Under the pieces are notes generated by a model. The model was not told where the DNA came from. It made no database searches and was given only the letters and a program-made list of their open reading frames with translations. From assembly GCA_046757725.1 (NCBI GenBank), contig JBHHYU010000035.1, positions 1-26,560 of the forward strand: a stretch of DNA of 26,560 bases. The letters run 5' to 3'. The translations under genes were made by a program, and so were the position numbers. How positions within the stretch are numbered: the first letter of the stretch is position 1; each line of letters begins with the position of its first letter. Source of the stretch: JBHHYU01 sp046757725 (GTDB lineage: Bacteria > Desulfobacterota > Binatia > UBA9968). Of the stretch, positions 1 to 7,642 are shown one piece after another.

Positions 1-157
1 CACGATGTACGCGGGCCTTAAGGACAGGATCCGTTTCACCCAGAATAAGTTAAACCAAATCTTTAATTTTGGCGGTACTACGGTCAGGCCTATACAAAAA
101 AACGGCTATTATCTTTTTATCTATGATGAGTTGATTCCTATTTCCTTATCTAATACA

Positions 158-1096
158 TTATATTTTGGCAACGTAGCGGGCCATGCGTTCACGTAGGGTC
201 GCATCGGGAAGCGGCCCCACACCTGCCCCCATGTTGTCCACCAGGTGATGGACCTTATTCGTTGCCGGGATGGCACAAGTAACCACGGGGTGTGAGATCA
301 CGAACTTAAGGAACAACTGCGCCCAGCTCGCGCAACAAAGGTCCGCGGCCCATGACGGCAATGCCTTGCCACGCACCTTACGGAACAGTGCCCCCTGTGC
401 AAACGGCCGGTTTACGAGCACGGCCATGCGCCGCTCGGCGGCCAGCGGCAACAGACGGTGCTCCGCTTCCCGCTCACCAACCGAGTAATTGAGCTGAACG
501 AAGTCGAGTTCCTCTGTCTCAAGCACGCGCGCGAGTTCGTCGTAGGCGCTCTCGGTGTAGTGCGTCACGCCGATGTAGCGAATTTTGCCCTGCTCTTTCC
601 ACCGTCTCAACGTACCGAGATGCGTACGCCAATCCACCAGGTTGTGGACCTGCATCAAATCCACCTGCTCCGTGCGCAACCGCTGGAACGACTGCTCCAT
701 TTGGAGGATGCCCGCATCACGCCCTCTAGTCCAGACCTTGGTAGCAACAAAGAGTTGCTTGTGCACGTCAAGTTCAGCAGCAAGATCGCCGACGACACGC
801 TCCGACCGCCCGTACATGGGCGAGGAGTCAACGACGCTGCCACCGAGTTGGACGAACCGGCGTAACACCTTCCGCAGCGGCGCGCGCTCGGATTCCGATC
901 TGCCGACGTCGAATGTCTGCCATGTTCCGAGACCAATGGTAGGTAACGACTCTCCCCTGCCTGGGATGGGTCGTCGTATAAATGCATCGGCGGTGCCACG
1001 GCTGACAGTCAATGCGCTTACCCCCAGCATGAACCGTAACAGTTCCCGACGTGAAATAAGCCGACCGTGTGCCCGATACCGTTTTACCACAGCCAT
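158..1096 (-). CDS. Aldo/keto reductase with N-terminal twin-arginine-like signal
   Basis: A 312-residue NAD(P)H-dependent aldo/keto reductase of the (beta/alpha)8-barrel superfamily, expected to reduce or oxidise a carbonyl/alcohol pair; the substrate is unknown. The catalytic tetrad is visible as Asp90 and Tyr95 (VVDSSPMYG), Lys120 (VATK) and His151 (QVHN). Residues 14-38 (ISRRELLRFMLGVSALT and on) have a twin-arginine pair followed by a hydrophobic stretch and an Ala-x-Ala-like end, which resembles a Tat leader and suggests export of a cofactor-loaded enzyme. The barrel itself starts near residue 50 (LPTIGLGTW). It is the last gene of a minus-strand group behind two oxygenase-like genes, 166 nt after the CmcJ-like gene. 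No clear ribosome-binding site precedes the ATG at 1096. The family is secure; the export is an inference. Confidence 0.9.
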   Translation of the reverse strand: MAVVKRYRAHGRLISRRELLRFMLGVSALTVSRGTADAFIRRPIPGRGESLPTIGLGTWQTFDVGRSESERAPLRKVLRRFVQLGGSVVDSSPMYGRSERVVGDLAAELDVHKQLFVATKVWTRGRDAGILQMEQSFQRLRTEQVDLMQVHNLVDWRTHLGTLRRWKEQGKIRYIGVTHYTESAYDELARVLETEELDFVQLNYSVGEREAEHRLLPLAAERRMAVLVNRPFAQGALFRKVRGKALPSWAADLCCASWAQLFLKFVISHPVVTCAIPATNKVHHLVDNMGAGVGPLPDATLRERMARYVAKI

Positions 1097-1262
1097 CTTT
1101 TAGATCGCACGGGTTACCAATTGAGAAGTTTCAGTAGGTTCTTTCCCGGGCCGCGCTCCTCTCCAAGCCGCTCCACCAGCTCGCTCCAGCGCGAGGCTCA
1201 ACTACACCTCTGCTCGCTAGTTTCTCACACGACTTTTCTCTGGGCTGGCACAGACATGGCTA

Positions 1263-2129
1263 TCATAGGCGTGAGACCCCAGCCGGTGCCGTGGGAGAGA
1301 AGAAAGCGAAGGTGCGGACTTCAATGCTTTCACGGGCCGGTGCACCTGGCGGGCTGCTCGGGTCATGAAAGGACGCGTGTGCACCGAACCGCGCCCTACC
1401 GTCTTTTTCCGAATCATAACACTTAAATACCAGCGCCTCATTTCTTTGCATGTTGGGGAAATAGAACCAGCGGTGGTCAGGGTTGTAGGTGATGTGATAA
1501 ATCTCGCCAACCCGATCGGGGTGTCTTCGCTCCGCCGGGATCAGGTCCTTCGGTGCTATGCTTCGGGCATCGGCAATCGCGATCGGCGCCGTTTGCACGG
1601 GTTTCCGAATCGGCCGCCATACCTGGATGACTGCAAACCGTTTTTGGAGAAGCACCTCTGCCTCTTCAGAGGGGAGCAGATCGCGCACCCGTTGCGGCCC
1701 GGACCATTCGGTGTAGTCGTTATGCACCCTTCGGACGGGCCCTCGCACTTTTTTCTCTTCCCCCGTTGCGTCGTCCTCGGCGCGCAGGGTGTGGTCAAAG
1801 ATCAACACTCTTGACGCCCCGGTTAGGTCCTTTACCAAACGATCGACTTCGGGATAGTAGACTGATCTCACGTCGTGCTCATCGTAGAAATCCGATACCT
1901 GGGTCTCATGGTTAATGAAAATAAATCCATCCTGGTCTAGGGAAAGTCGATCGGCGAGCGGCCGACCGTCGTGAATAGTCACCATGCGCTCCTCATACTG
2001 TCCCGTATGCCGTGAGAGGCGAGAACGCGGTTCCGAGTAAGTCACTGGTTTCTCTCCCGTGTTGAGGAGGTAGTTAAGCGAGGCCTTCACAAAATGAACT
2101 GGCGCTTCGCGTTTGCCGGCTCTTTCCAT
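1263..2129 (-). CDS. CmcJ/NvfI-family oxidoreductase (GA4 desaturase-like)
   Basis: A 288-residue protein resembling the CmcJ/NvfI/EfuI group, a family that includes the CmcJ component of cephamycin 7-alpha-methoxylation and fungal tailoring oxygenases with a double-stranded beta-helix fold. What is visible is the signature VHNDYTEWSGP near the middle, a partner region IQVWRPI, NMQRNEALVFKCYDS, and a C-terminal AHASFHDP followed by ESIEVRTFAFF. The histidines in HND and AHASFHD are plausible iron ligands. The length is normal for the family. An AAAGGGGAAA stretch lies upstream of the ATG. The gene starts 42 nt after the cupin gene, so the two are probably co-transcribed and may act on one substrate. 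The exact reaction (hydroxylation, desaturation or demethylation) cannot be assigned from sequence. Confidence 0.82.
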   Translation of the reverse strand: MERAGKREAPVHFVKASLNYLLNTGEKPVTYSEPRSRLSRHTGQYEERMVTIHDGRPLADRLSLDQDGFIFINHETQVSDFYDEHDVRSVYYPEVDRLVKDLTGASRVLIFDHTLRAEDDATGEEKKVRGPVRRVHNDYTEWSGPQRVRDLLPSEEAEVLLQKRFAVIQVWRPIRKPVQTAPIAIADARSIAPKDLIPAERRHPDRVGEIYHITYNPDHRWFYFPNMQRNEALVFKCYDSEKDGRARFGAHASFHDPSSPPGAPARESIEVRTFAFFSPTAPAGVSRL

Positions 2130-2171
2130 TCCGAGTTTCCCCTTTCAGGCTCGAGTGAATGCTTACTCGAG

Positions 2172-2849
2172 TTAAATTTTATCGGTACGCGCGACGGCTT
2201 GTAGTGGCAGTCGATTGTCGAAGCCCGTGGCCATTTTAGCTCTCTTCGGCAGCATTTCCGTGGGTATCTGCCGAGGTCCCAGGCTTTCATAATATTCGTT
2301 CGTTTCCGGGTTGTATCTGCCTTGATTGAACCCACCCGACTTCTCGCTACGGATGATCACCGCTACTGTCCTCTCGCCGACAGTCGTCTCTCTATGAATC
2401 TCAAAGGGCTTTACGAGATCGATCTGCCCGGGACCTACGAGAAGATCGGTGGTCCGGATTATCTCGGCGTAGCTCGGTCTGGAACAATCGTCGACCCGCT
2501 CGTACCGCTCGACCCGCTCGTGTCCGTCAAGTACTCCGTAGAGCGTGTAGATGTGAGCATGATCGTGAATGCGCATGGGTCGGCCTTGCCTGACGACTCC
2601 CTTCGTCAGACCATTGACCGCGAACTTGTAGTCCGGGTCTTCGTAGAACAGCAGATTCTCGGCTCTTCCTTCTGCCGGGACACATTCCGGCCAACTCTTC
2701 GACGCCTTCAAAACCGCGGGGTCTGCGAGCAGTTCCACGAGAAACGGAGATAGTCCCGCCCACCGCTTGTCCAGCTCGGGTTCCGTGGCGAACAGCTCTC
2801 GCGTCTTGCGGATAAATCGCTCAAGTGCATTTTCGATCTCGTTTTCCAT
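2172..2849 (-). CDS. Cysteine-dioxygenase-like cupin metalloenzyme
   Basis: A 225-residue single-domain cupin that resembles the predicted metal-dependent double-stranded beta-helix enzymes related to cysteine and thiol dioxygenases. The best motif is MRIHDHAHIYTLYGVLDG (around residues 92-109), matching the HxH...G-x-G first cupin box. A later His in FEIHRETT (around residue 152) would complete a three-His iron site like that of cysteine dioxygenase. The helical N-terminal part (residues 1-70) is also typical. It sits between an amidohydrolase (194 nt upstream) and the CmcJ-like oxygenase (42 nt downstream), all on the minus strand, so a shared oxidative pathway is likely. The substrate is unknown: thiol, acyl or aromatic compounds are all possible. 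Confidence 0.75.
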   Translation of the reverse strand: MENEIENALERFIRKTRELFATEPELDKRWAGLSPFLVELLADPAVLKASKSWPECVPAEGRAENLLFYEDPDYKFAVNGLTKGVVRQGRPMRIHDHAHIYTLYGVLDGHERVERYERVDDCSRPSYAEIIRTTDLLVGPGQIDLVKPFEIHRETTVGERTVAVIIRSEKSGGFNQGRYNPETNEYYESLGPRQIPTEMLPKRAKMATGFDNRLPLQAVARTDKI

Positions 2850-3043
2850 GAGGGCGAGAATCTTCCTTTCTTCAGCTTTGCACTATGTCTGTAAGCGCGA
2901 TCAGACTCTATCTACCTGCACAGGCCGCAGATATATCCCATGAGGTTCTCTGAAGTCAACTTGATCCCGGCGTGCGAGCTCAATCCCAACACTCCGTAGG
3001 GCCAAGCGTCAAGTCAAATTGAACTCATTCGGAACAGGAAATG

Positions 3044-4144
3044 TTACAACCCGTACAGAATTCGAGCATTGTCACTCAGGACCTTCTGTTTCAATTCAGG
3101 GGCCAGGTCCGTTCTCGCTTTGAATACCTTGATGGCATCCACGTCACTCGATGTGTCCGTGTGTCCGTAGTCCGTCCCGATGACCAGACAGTCTTCCCCT
3201 GCCTGCTGCACGATGTACGGCAAGTCATCGGAGTTTTCACAGGTAACGAAAAGCCGGTACGCTCGCCCGACGTTGTCGGCCCACTCGCGCCCCAACGTTT
3301 TGAAACGGTTCCTAGCCTCGCGCAGCGCCCAGGGCAACCACTGTGAGCTGGCCTCGATGAATCCGAAACGAAGGTTGGGAAATCTCTGAGGGATCTCGCT
3401 GAGGAGTACATCGTTGAAAGCAGCCACGGTGGGTATTCTGAAACGGTGTAACGTGGACGCTACCGCGACAGGATGTCGATACAGGTCATTGAGCCAGGCG
3501 CTGCCATTGGCGATGTGCACGGCGATCGTCATGTCGAGGCGACTCGCCTCGTCATAAATCGGGTAGAAATACGGGTCCCCAAGCAAGCGGTTGCCTTCAA
3601 CGGGACGCATCAGCACGGCACAAGCGCCGTTTTTCCTGGAGAAACGGATTTGGTCCAGCGCATCCGTTATGCTCAACGTCGGCGCCATACAAGACCACCG
3701 TAGACGACCCTTCCCCTGCCGCCAGATATCGGCCAACCAGCGGTTCCAACTTTTGTACAGAGCGATCTCTACCGCTGCACGGTCCGCGGCAGATTCGATG
3801 AATATGGTGTTGTGAAGCACCTGTATGTCGATGCCACTCTGATCCATGTGCCGCAGGCGCAGGTCAATGTTGCCCATTTCGCGGGATTCCTGGACATCGG
3901 CGAATTTACGGCCGACCTGATGAGATCGCTTCTCCAACTCATCGGCTGAGAACACAGGAAAGCGGAATCCTCTCACTTTCCCATCGATGAGCCAGAACTG
4001 AAGTTTCACTCCTGCTTCTTCCCGGGCCTCAAGGGCTACGGGGCGATACTGTCGCTCGGACGGGTCCATATAATCCCAGGTGTGAGCAGACTCAACGACA
4101 TGGGCGTCTGCGTCGATAATGACAGATTTACTGGTGGTACCCAT
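3044..4144 (-). CDS. Amidohydrolase family protein (PF04909), copy 1
   Basis: A 366-residue metal-dependent hydrolase or decarboxylase of the amidohydrolase-2 family, which includes ACMSD, gamma-resorcylate decarboxylase and LigI/LigJ-type enzymes. Metal-site elements visible are DADAH at residues 11-15, AVHIAN (metal-binding His) in the middle, GFIEASSQW and the C-terminal GTDYGHTD Asp. A strong ribosome-binding site (GGAGGG) precedes the ATG at 4144. It heads the minus-strand group of cupin, CmcJ-like oxygenase and aldo/keto reductase, and is divergent from the plus-strand group starting at 4464. It is one of three family members in the window (others at 9676 and 23378) and clearly diverged from both. 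Family members hydrolyse C-N or C-C bonds or decarboxylate aromatic acids; which applies here cannot be told. Confidence 0.88.
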   Translation of the reverse strand: MGTTSKSVIIDADAHVVESAHTWDYMDPSERQYRPVALEAREEAGVKLQFWLIDGKVRGFRFPVFSADELEKRSHQVGRKFADVQESREMGNIDLRLRHMDQSGIDIQVLHNTIFIESAADRAAVEIALYKSWNRWLADIWRQGKGRLRWSCMAPTLSITDALDQIRFSRKNGACAVLMRPVEGNRLLGDPYFYPIYDEASRLDMTIAVHIANGSAWLNDLYRHPVAVASTLHRFRIPTVAAFNDVLLSEIPQRFPNLRFGFIEASSQWLPWALREARNRFKTLGREWADNVGRAYRLFVTCENSDDLPYIVQQAGEDCLVIGTDYGHTDTSSDVDAIKVFKARTDLAPELKQKVLSDNARILYGL

Positions 4145-4463
4145 AGTTTCATCCCTCCTGCAGGCGTTCCATGACCATCATCCGCGGGGTCCACTCCCGT
4201 AGTCTGTTAATGATGGACTTTTCCTTTTAACATAGAGAATATTGGTAGCCTCCTGTCATGTCAAGATGACATCGGCTCTACCCTAAAATGTGTGATGCTC
4301 CAGCTAGGTGCAGGGGGCCGGGTCCGAGGAAGGAACCCTGGTGGCGGCTCACGACGCGCCGGTCGGAAAACTAAGTTGGATATTTTTTCTGCATTGGAGT
4401 AAGAAAGGTTAAACTCAATCAAGAGGAAAAGGGGTCAAAAGTGATCTCTCGTACAGAAAATCC
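4145..4463. other. Divergent intergenic region with small inverted repeat
   Basis: A 319-nt region between divergent genes, so it should hold promoters for both groups. The visible structure is the inverted repeat ATGTCA-AGA-TGACAT at 4258-4272, overlapped by a second pairing TGTCAT (4254-4259) with ATGACA (4266-4271), about 115 nt upstream of the minus-strand amidohydrolase start. This would suit a dimeric regulator. No RNA gene or convincing ORF is seen. The plus-strand gene at 4464 has only a weak ribosome-binding site. Confidence 0.4.
4258..4272. promoter_or_regulatory. Candidate operator, 6-bp inverted repeat
   Basis: ATGTCA and TGACAT are perfect reverse complements separated by AGA, in the divergent intergenic region between two putative catabolic gene groups. 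The size and placement suit a GntR-, MarR- or TetR-type dimer site, but no regulator gene is visible nearby, so the assignment is only positional. Confidence 0.3.
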
Positions 4464-5009
4464 ATGGCACGCGTATCATTGATCGACGAAAAGAATCATC
4501 CGGAACTGTCCGACCTTATCGCTAAAATCCGCAGCGCCCGTGGTGGTCGACTATTGAATATCTACCGCATGATGCTGCACAGTCCACCGATCGCCACCGT
4601 TTGGTTCGACTTCAACGCCGCAATTCGCTACCAAACCAAGATCGACGGCCAGAGCCGAGAGCTTGCGGTGATGCGGGTCGCCATTCTAAACGGCGTCGAC
4701 TACATCCTGCATGCGCACGGGTCCAGCTATGCCCTTAAGGAGGGATTGACGTCGGCCCAAGTCAATGCACTCACTGACTGGAGATCATCGGACCTGTTCA
4801 GTGATGAGCAGCGTACGCTGCTCGCCTATGTCGATTCGATGACCCAGGAGATTGCCGTGCCAGAAACCGTGTTCAAGGCTCTGCGGGCCCATTACAGTGA
4901 GCGCCAGACCGTGGAGCTCACAATGCTGATAGGCGCCTACAACATGCACACCCGGGTGCTTAAGGCGTTGAAAATCGATCCGGAACCACCGGTAGGTCTG
5001 AACTCTTAA
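4464..5009 (+). CDS. Carboxymuconolactone decarboxylase-like (AhpD fold) protein without cysteine
   Basis: A 181-residue all-helical protein of the carboxymuconolactone decarboxylase/AhpD-like family. The family pattern is seen in MMLHSPPIATVWFDF, SRELAVMRVAILNGVDY and HAHGSSYALKEGLT, with a second helix pair ending MLIGAYNMHTRVLKAL. The redox CxxC of true AhpD is absent, and the protein contains no cysteine at all, so a peroxidase-type thiol role is excluded and a decarboxylase/hydrolase-like or unknown role is more likely. The start ATG at 4464 has no strong ribosome-binding site. The stop is 2 nt from the GTG of the next gene, a tight operon with the D-hydroxyacid dehydrogenase. Confidence 0.8.
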   Translation: MARVSLIDEKNHPELSDLIAKIRSARGGRLLNIYRMMLHSPPIATVWFDFNAAIRYQTKIDGQSRELAVMRVAILNGVDYILHAHGSSYALKEGLTSAQVNALTDWRSSDLFSDEQRTLLAYVDSMTQEIAVPETVFKALRAHYSERQTVELTMLIGAYNMHTRVLKALKIDPEPPVGLNS

Positions 5010-5011
5010 TC

Positions 5012-6112
5012 GTGTCCATGGTTAACTCACCACGACCAATTGTCGTCGTCGAAGACGATCCTTTTCTACGGTTGATCCAGGTCATTTTGGATCCCGCTAC
5101 ACCTGCCGTTCGTATGACGGCATTTTCAGAGTTCTTTGCACATGAGCTGCCGGATTTTAAAGGCTGGTGCCAGCGGTTGCGTGCTCGCATTGGAAGTTTC
5201 TACCCCTGCAAAGTCCGACTAGTCACGGATGAAGCCATGCTACTCGAGAATCTGCCAGGCGCGCAGGTTGTCATGGTAGAAGCGTTTGGAATCGGCGCGC
5301 GTGAGATTGCTGCAGCGGGGAGTACACTCAAAATCGTACAAAAATACGGCACCGTAACGTCACGCATTGATCTTGCCGCATGCGAACACGCGGGTATCCG
5401 AGTGCTCACCCTGAGACGCCGGGCCAACATCGCCTGCGCGGAGCATGCACTTGCCATGATGCTCGCACTCGCGCGTAAGCTCAACGAGACCGTCGGCCTC
5501 GTCAGCACAAGACAGCTGCGGGCGGCGGGTTACTCGCCGACGTGCTACAACCGGGCGCATACGCCCAATGCGAACTGGGCACGTATCAGCGGCATACGGA
5601 CTCTGTTCGGTGGGCAAATTGGCATTATCGGGCTCGGTGAGATCGGACGGGAGCTCGCGCTGCGGGCATCGGCACTTGGCATGCGCATCGCCTACACCCA
5701 GCGCCGTCGCCTGCCTGCGGACGAGGAACGGAGCTACCAGGCAACGTATTGCACTCTGGATCAGCTGCTTGCAATTTCGGACTGCGTGAGCCTGCATCTG
5801 CCGGGCGGCCCCAGTACCCGCAGCATCATTGGCTGCCGTGAGCTTGCAATGATCAAGCCCGGCGCGCTGCTCATCAACGTGTCACGTGCCGAACTCGTCG
5901 AGCGTGGGGCATTGATCGAGGCCCTTGCCTCGGGGAGGCTGGGCGGGTTCGGGCTTGACCCCCCGTATGACGAGCCCGGCCAAGAGAACGACCCTCTGCT
6001 CGGGTTACACAATGTCATTGTGACGCCCCACCTTGGCGGGGCACCTAAGTTCAACGCACTCGGCGATTTTGAGGAACTGATGGCCAATGTTGTACAGGGA
6101 CTGCGTCGATGA
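5012..6112 (+). CDS. D-isomer-specific 2-hydroxyacid dehydrogenase, NAD-binding
   Basis: A 366-residue dehydrogenase of the SerA/LdhA/FDH-like family, expected to interconvert a 2-oxoacid and a D-2-hydroxyacid. The NAD-binding fold starts with IGIIGLGEIGRELALRAS (GxGxxG). The catalytic triad is recognisable as Arg in INVSRAELVERGAL, Glu in PPYDEPG and His in IVTPHLGGA. The usual LDVFxEEP segment reads LDPPYDEPG, an unusual local variant. About 70 residues at the N-terminus (IVVVEDDPFLR and on) are less typical. The start may be GTG 5012 or ATG 5018; both lie within 10 nt of the previous stop, which implies translational coupling with the AhpD-fold gene. The substrate is unknown. Confidence 0.87.
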   Translation: MSMVNSPRPIVVVEDDPFLRLIQVILDPATPAVRMTAFSEFFAHELPDFKGWCQRLRARIGSFYPCKVRLVTDEAMLLENLPGAQVVMVEAFGIGAREIAAAGSTLKIVQKYGTVTSRIDLAACEHAGIRVLTLRRRANIACAEHALAMMLALARKLNETVGLVSTRQLRAAGYSPTCYNRAHTPNANWARISGIRTLFGGQIGIIGLGEIGRELALRASALGMRIAYTQRRRLPADEERSYQATYCTLDQLLAISDCVSLHLPGGPSTRSIIGCRELAMIKPGALLINVSRAELVERGALIEALASGRLGGFGLDPPYDEPGQENDPLLGLHNVIVTPHLGGAPKFNALGDFEELMANVVQGLRR

Positions 6113-6170
6113 TGAAACTTGTCCTCTACCCCGTCTCACCAGCTCGATTTCAAATTAGATGGAGCCAATT

Positions 6171-6506
6171 ATGATGAAGAAAAAATCTGTCAAGATCACC
6201 GGTTTTCATGCCCACGTCTACTACAACTCCTCAAGCCGGGCTGCAGCCGCACGTGTCCGTGAGGGACTGGGCTCACGGTTTAGAGTTAGGCTTGGACGAT
6301 GGCATGATGAACCTGTCGGACCACATACCAGGGCCATGTACCAAGTGGTGTTTTCGCCCTACCAGTTCGGCAAGCTCGTTCCCTGGTTAATGATAAACCG
6401 CGAAGGCTTGGATGTTCTCGTCCATCCCGAGACCGGTGACTCGGTGCGGGATCACCTAGAGTCCGCGCTCTGGCTAGGGAAAAAACTGAAACTCGACATC
6501 GGATAG
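6171..6506 (+). CDS. DOPA 4,5-dioxygenase family protein
   Basis: A 111-residue protein matching the compact DOPA 4,5-dioxygenase family (PF08883), known from fungal extradiol DOPA cleavage and small bacterial homologues. Visible family landmarks are GFHAHVYY near the N-terminus, a GRWHDEPVGPH block, FGKLVPWLMINR, and DVLVHPETGDSVRDH followed by ALWLGKKL. The repeated histidines (HAH, H in WHDEP, H in VHP, H in RDH) are plausible iron ligands. The start at 6171 is preferred over the ATG at 6159 because GGAG at 6161-6164 then lies 6 nt upstream. It follows the hydroxyacid dehydrogenase by 58 nt on the same strand, consistent with an aromatic or catechol-type pathway. Ring cleavage is inferred from the family. 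Confidence 0.85.
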   Translation: MMKKKSVKITGFHAHVYYNSSSRAAAARVREGLGSRFRVRLGRWHDEPVGPHTRAMYQVVFSPYQFGKLVPWLMINREGLDVLVHPETGDSVRDHLESALWLGKKLKLDIG

Positions 6507-6945
6507 CTCGGCCAGTCACACGAAGGGTGTCTAACTTTCATGATACCCTAAGCCCTCCAAGTCCTAGCGGTGAGGTGCAACCTTCACCAAGACGGAACGA
6601 GCGAAAAACGGGCGGACGCCGGCCTTCTCCCTGAAGACTAAACCATTAACATATCTTTCCTTCCCCGCATCAATCGTAACCAACGTTTCCTTCATTAGCC
6701 TTTAAACAGCCATCGTATAACCAGAAACACCGAATTGGATCATTCGCGTAGAGCGAGTTTCAAACTTGCTGCTAACGCTTTGTCCTTTGCTGGCCGACCA
6801 AGAAGACTGAGTTTGGCCACTTCGGACAAGTTTGCATGTCTGTTCCAACCGAACTCAACAGCGGTGCTCCCACAATTCAAAGTTTTCTAGTCTGGCAAGC
6901 GTTTTGCTCCGATGCACAAAAACAAGCTGAATTTGGAGGTGCTTT
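6507..6945. other. Non-coding stretch of 439 nt
   Basis: No ORF with family resemblance and no tRNA-like fold was recognised. A short imperfect hairpin is formed by GGTGAGGTGCAACCTTCACC at 6569-6588 shortly after the DOPA-dioxygenase-like gene. The right end carries the GGAGG ribosome-binding site for the secreted protein gene at 6946. Base composition shifts to more A+T than in the neighbouring genes. Confidence 0.4.
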
Positions 6946-7323
6946 GTGCGCATGATCATGGCCTTGGTTGTTAGCCTCTCAATGTTCCTAGTCCCTACAG
7001 CGTGGGCCTCCGGAAAAAATATTAGGGCAGCAGAAATTCAGATAGCCAGATACAAGCAATGGTTGGATTCGGTAGGCCCGCGAGGCACACGCTATTGGAT
7101 TAAACTTGATGCGAAGTATCGCCCTTATAGGCTCTATGTCGGAGAAGAATTTTTCCGAGCCAGTTACCGGGAAAAAAAACGATTCGTAGAACTTTACTCT
7201 CACTATCTTGCCGGACATCCAGACAAGTTTGTTCTCATCGACATTTTTGGATTAGGTTTAAAAAAACCAGTAGCAGAGTTTGGGTGGGGTGGTTTTAAGC
7301 TTATTGCCGGGCCGCCAAAATAA
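6946..7323 (+). CDS. Small secreted protein of unknown function
   Basis: A 125-residue protein starting at GTG 6946, with GGAGGT about 5 nt upstream. The N-terminus is a classic Sec signal peptide: two Met/Arg residues, a hydrophobic run (MALVVSLSMFLVPTA) and an AWA-S cleavage site near residue 22, leaving a mature protein of about 103 residues. The mature part is basic and aromatic-rich (YWIKLDAKYRPYRLYVGEEF), then FVELYSHYLAGHPDKFVLIDI and a glycine-rich end. It has no cysteine. I do not recognise the family. It stands alone, with more than 300 nt of non-coding sequence on both sides. The length, codon use and signal peptide support a real gene. Confidence 0.65.
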   Translation: MRMIMALVVSLSMFLVPTAWASGKNIRAAEIQIARYKQWLDSVGPRGTRYWIKLDAKYRPYRLYVGEEFFRASYREKKRFVELYSHYLAGHPDKFVLIDIFGLGLKKPVAEFGWGGFKLIAGPPK

Positions 7324-7642
7324 GCCGTCGACGGTTTGCGTTGTTAGGAATCTGTCACGCAGGGTCTTAATCTCGATCACCTTACTGGCCTTGACACTCA
7401 GTCTTTGTCTGATAGTTGAAACCATAGGAGGCGTGCTTGTATGATTAACGGGAGCAAGAAGGGCTCGGGTCACGCCTAATGTAAGAGGCAACTGAAATAG
7501 ATCCGCTAGTTTGTCCCAAGTGGCAGGGAGCGATAGTAAACCGTCAGTCTCATACGAGACAGTGGATATAAAATTAATAGGACGGAAATTGAGTGCCACC
7601 CGGGAAGCTCGAGTCACATAAGAAGCAAGACAAGGAGGTTTT
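7324..7642. other. Non-coding stretch of 319 nt
   Basis: No ORF with family support was found. A minus-strand reading frame across it has no recognisable domain and runs over the 3' end of the secreted-protein gene. The right end contains AAGGAGG immediately before the alcohol dehydrogenase ATG at 7643. The promoter for the 7643-10716 gene group probably lies here, but no convincing -35/-10 pair was identified. Confidence 0.4.

Noticed and set aside
5..196. 63-residue plus-strand ORF at the left edge
   Set aside because: No recognisable domain, it overlaps the 3' end of the aldo/keto reductase on the other strand, and it lacks a ribosome-binding site.
7258..7617. 119-residue minus-strand ORF
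   Set aside because: No family resemblance, it overlaps the secreted-protein gene, and it has no ribosome-binding site.
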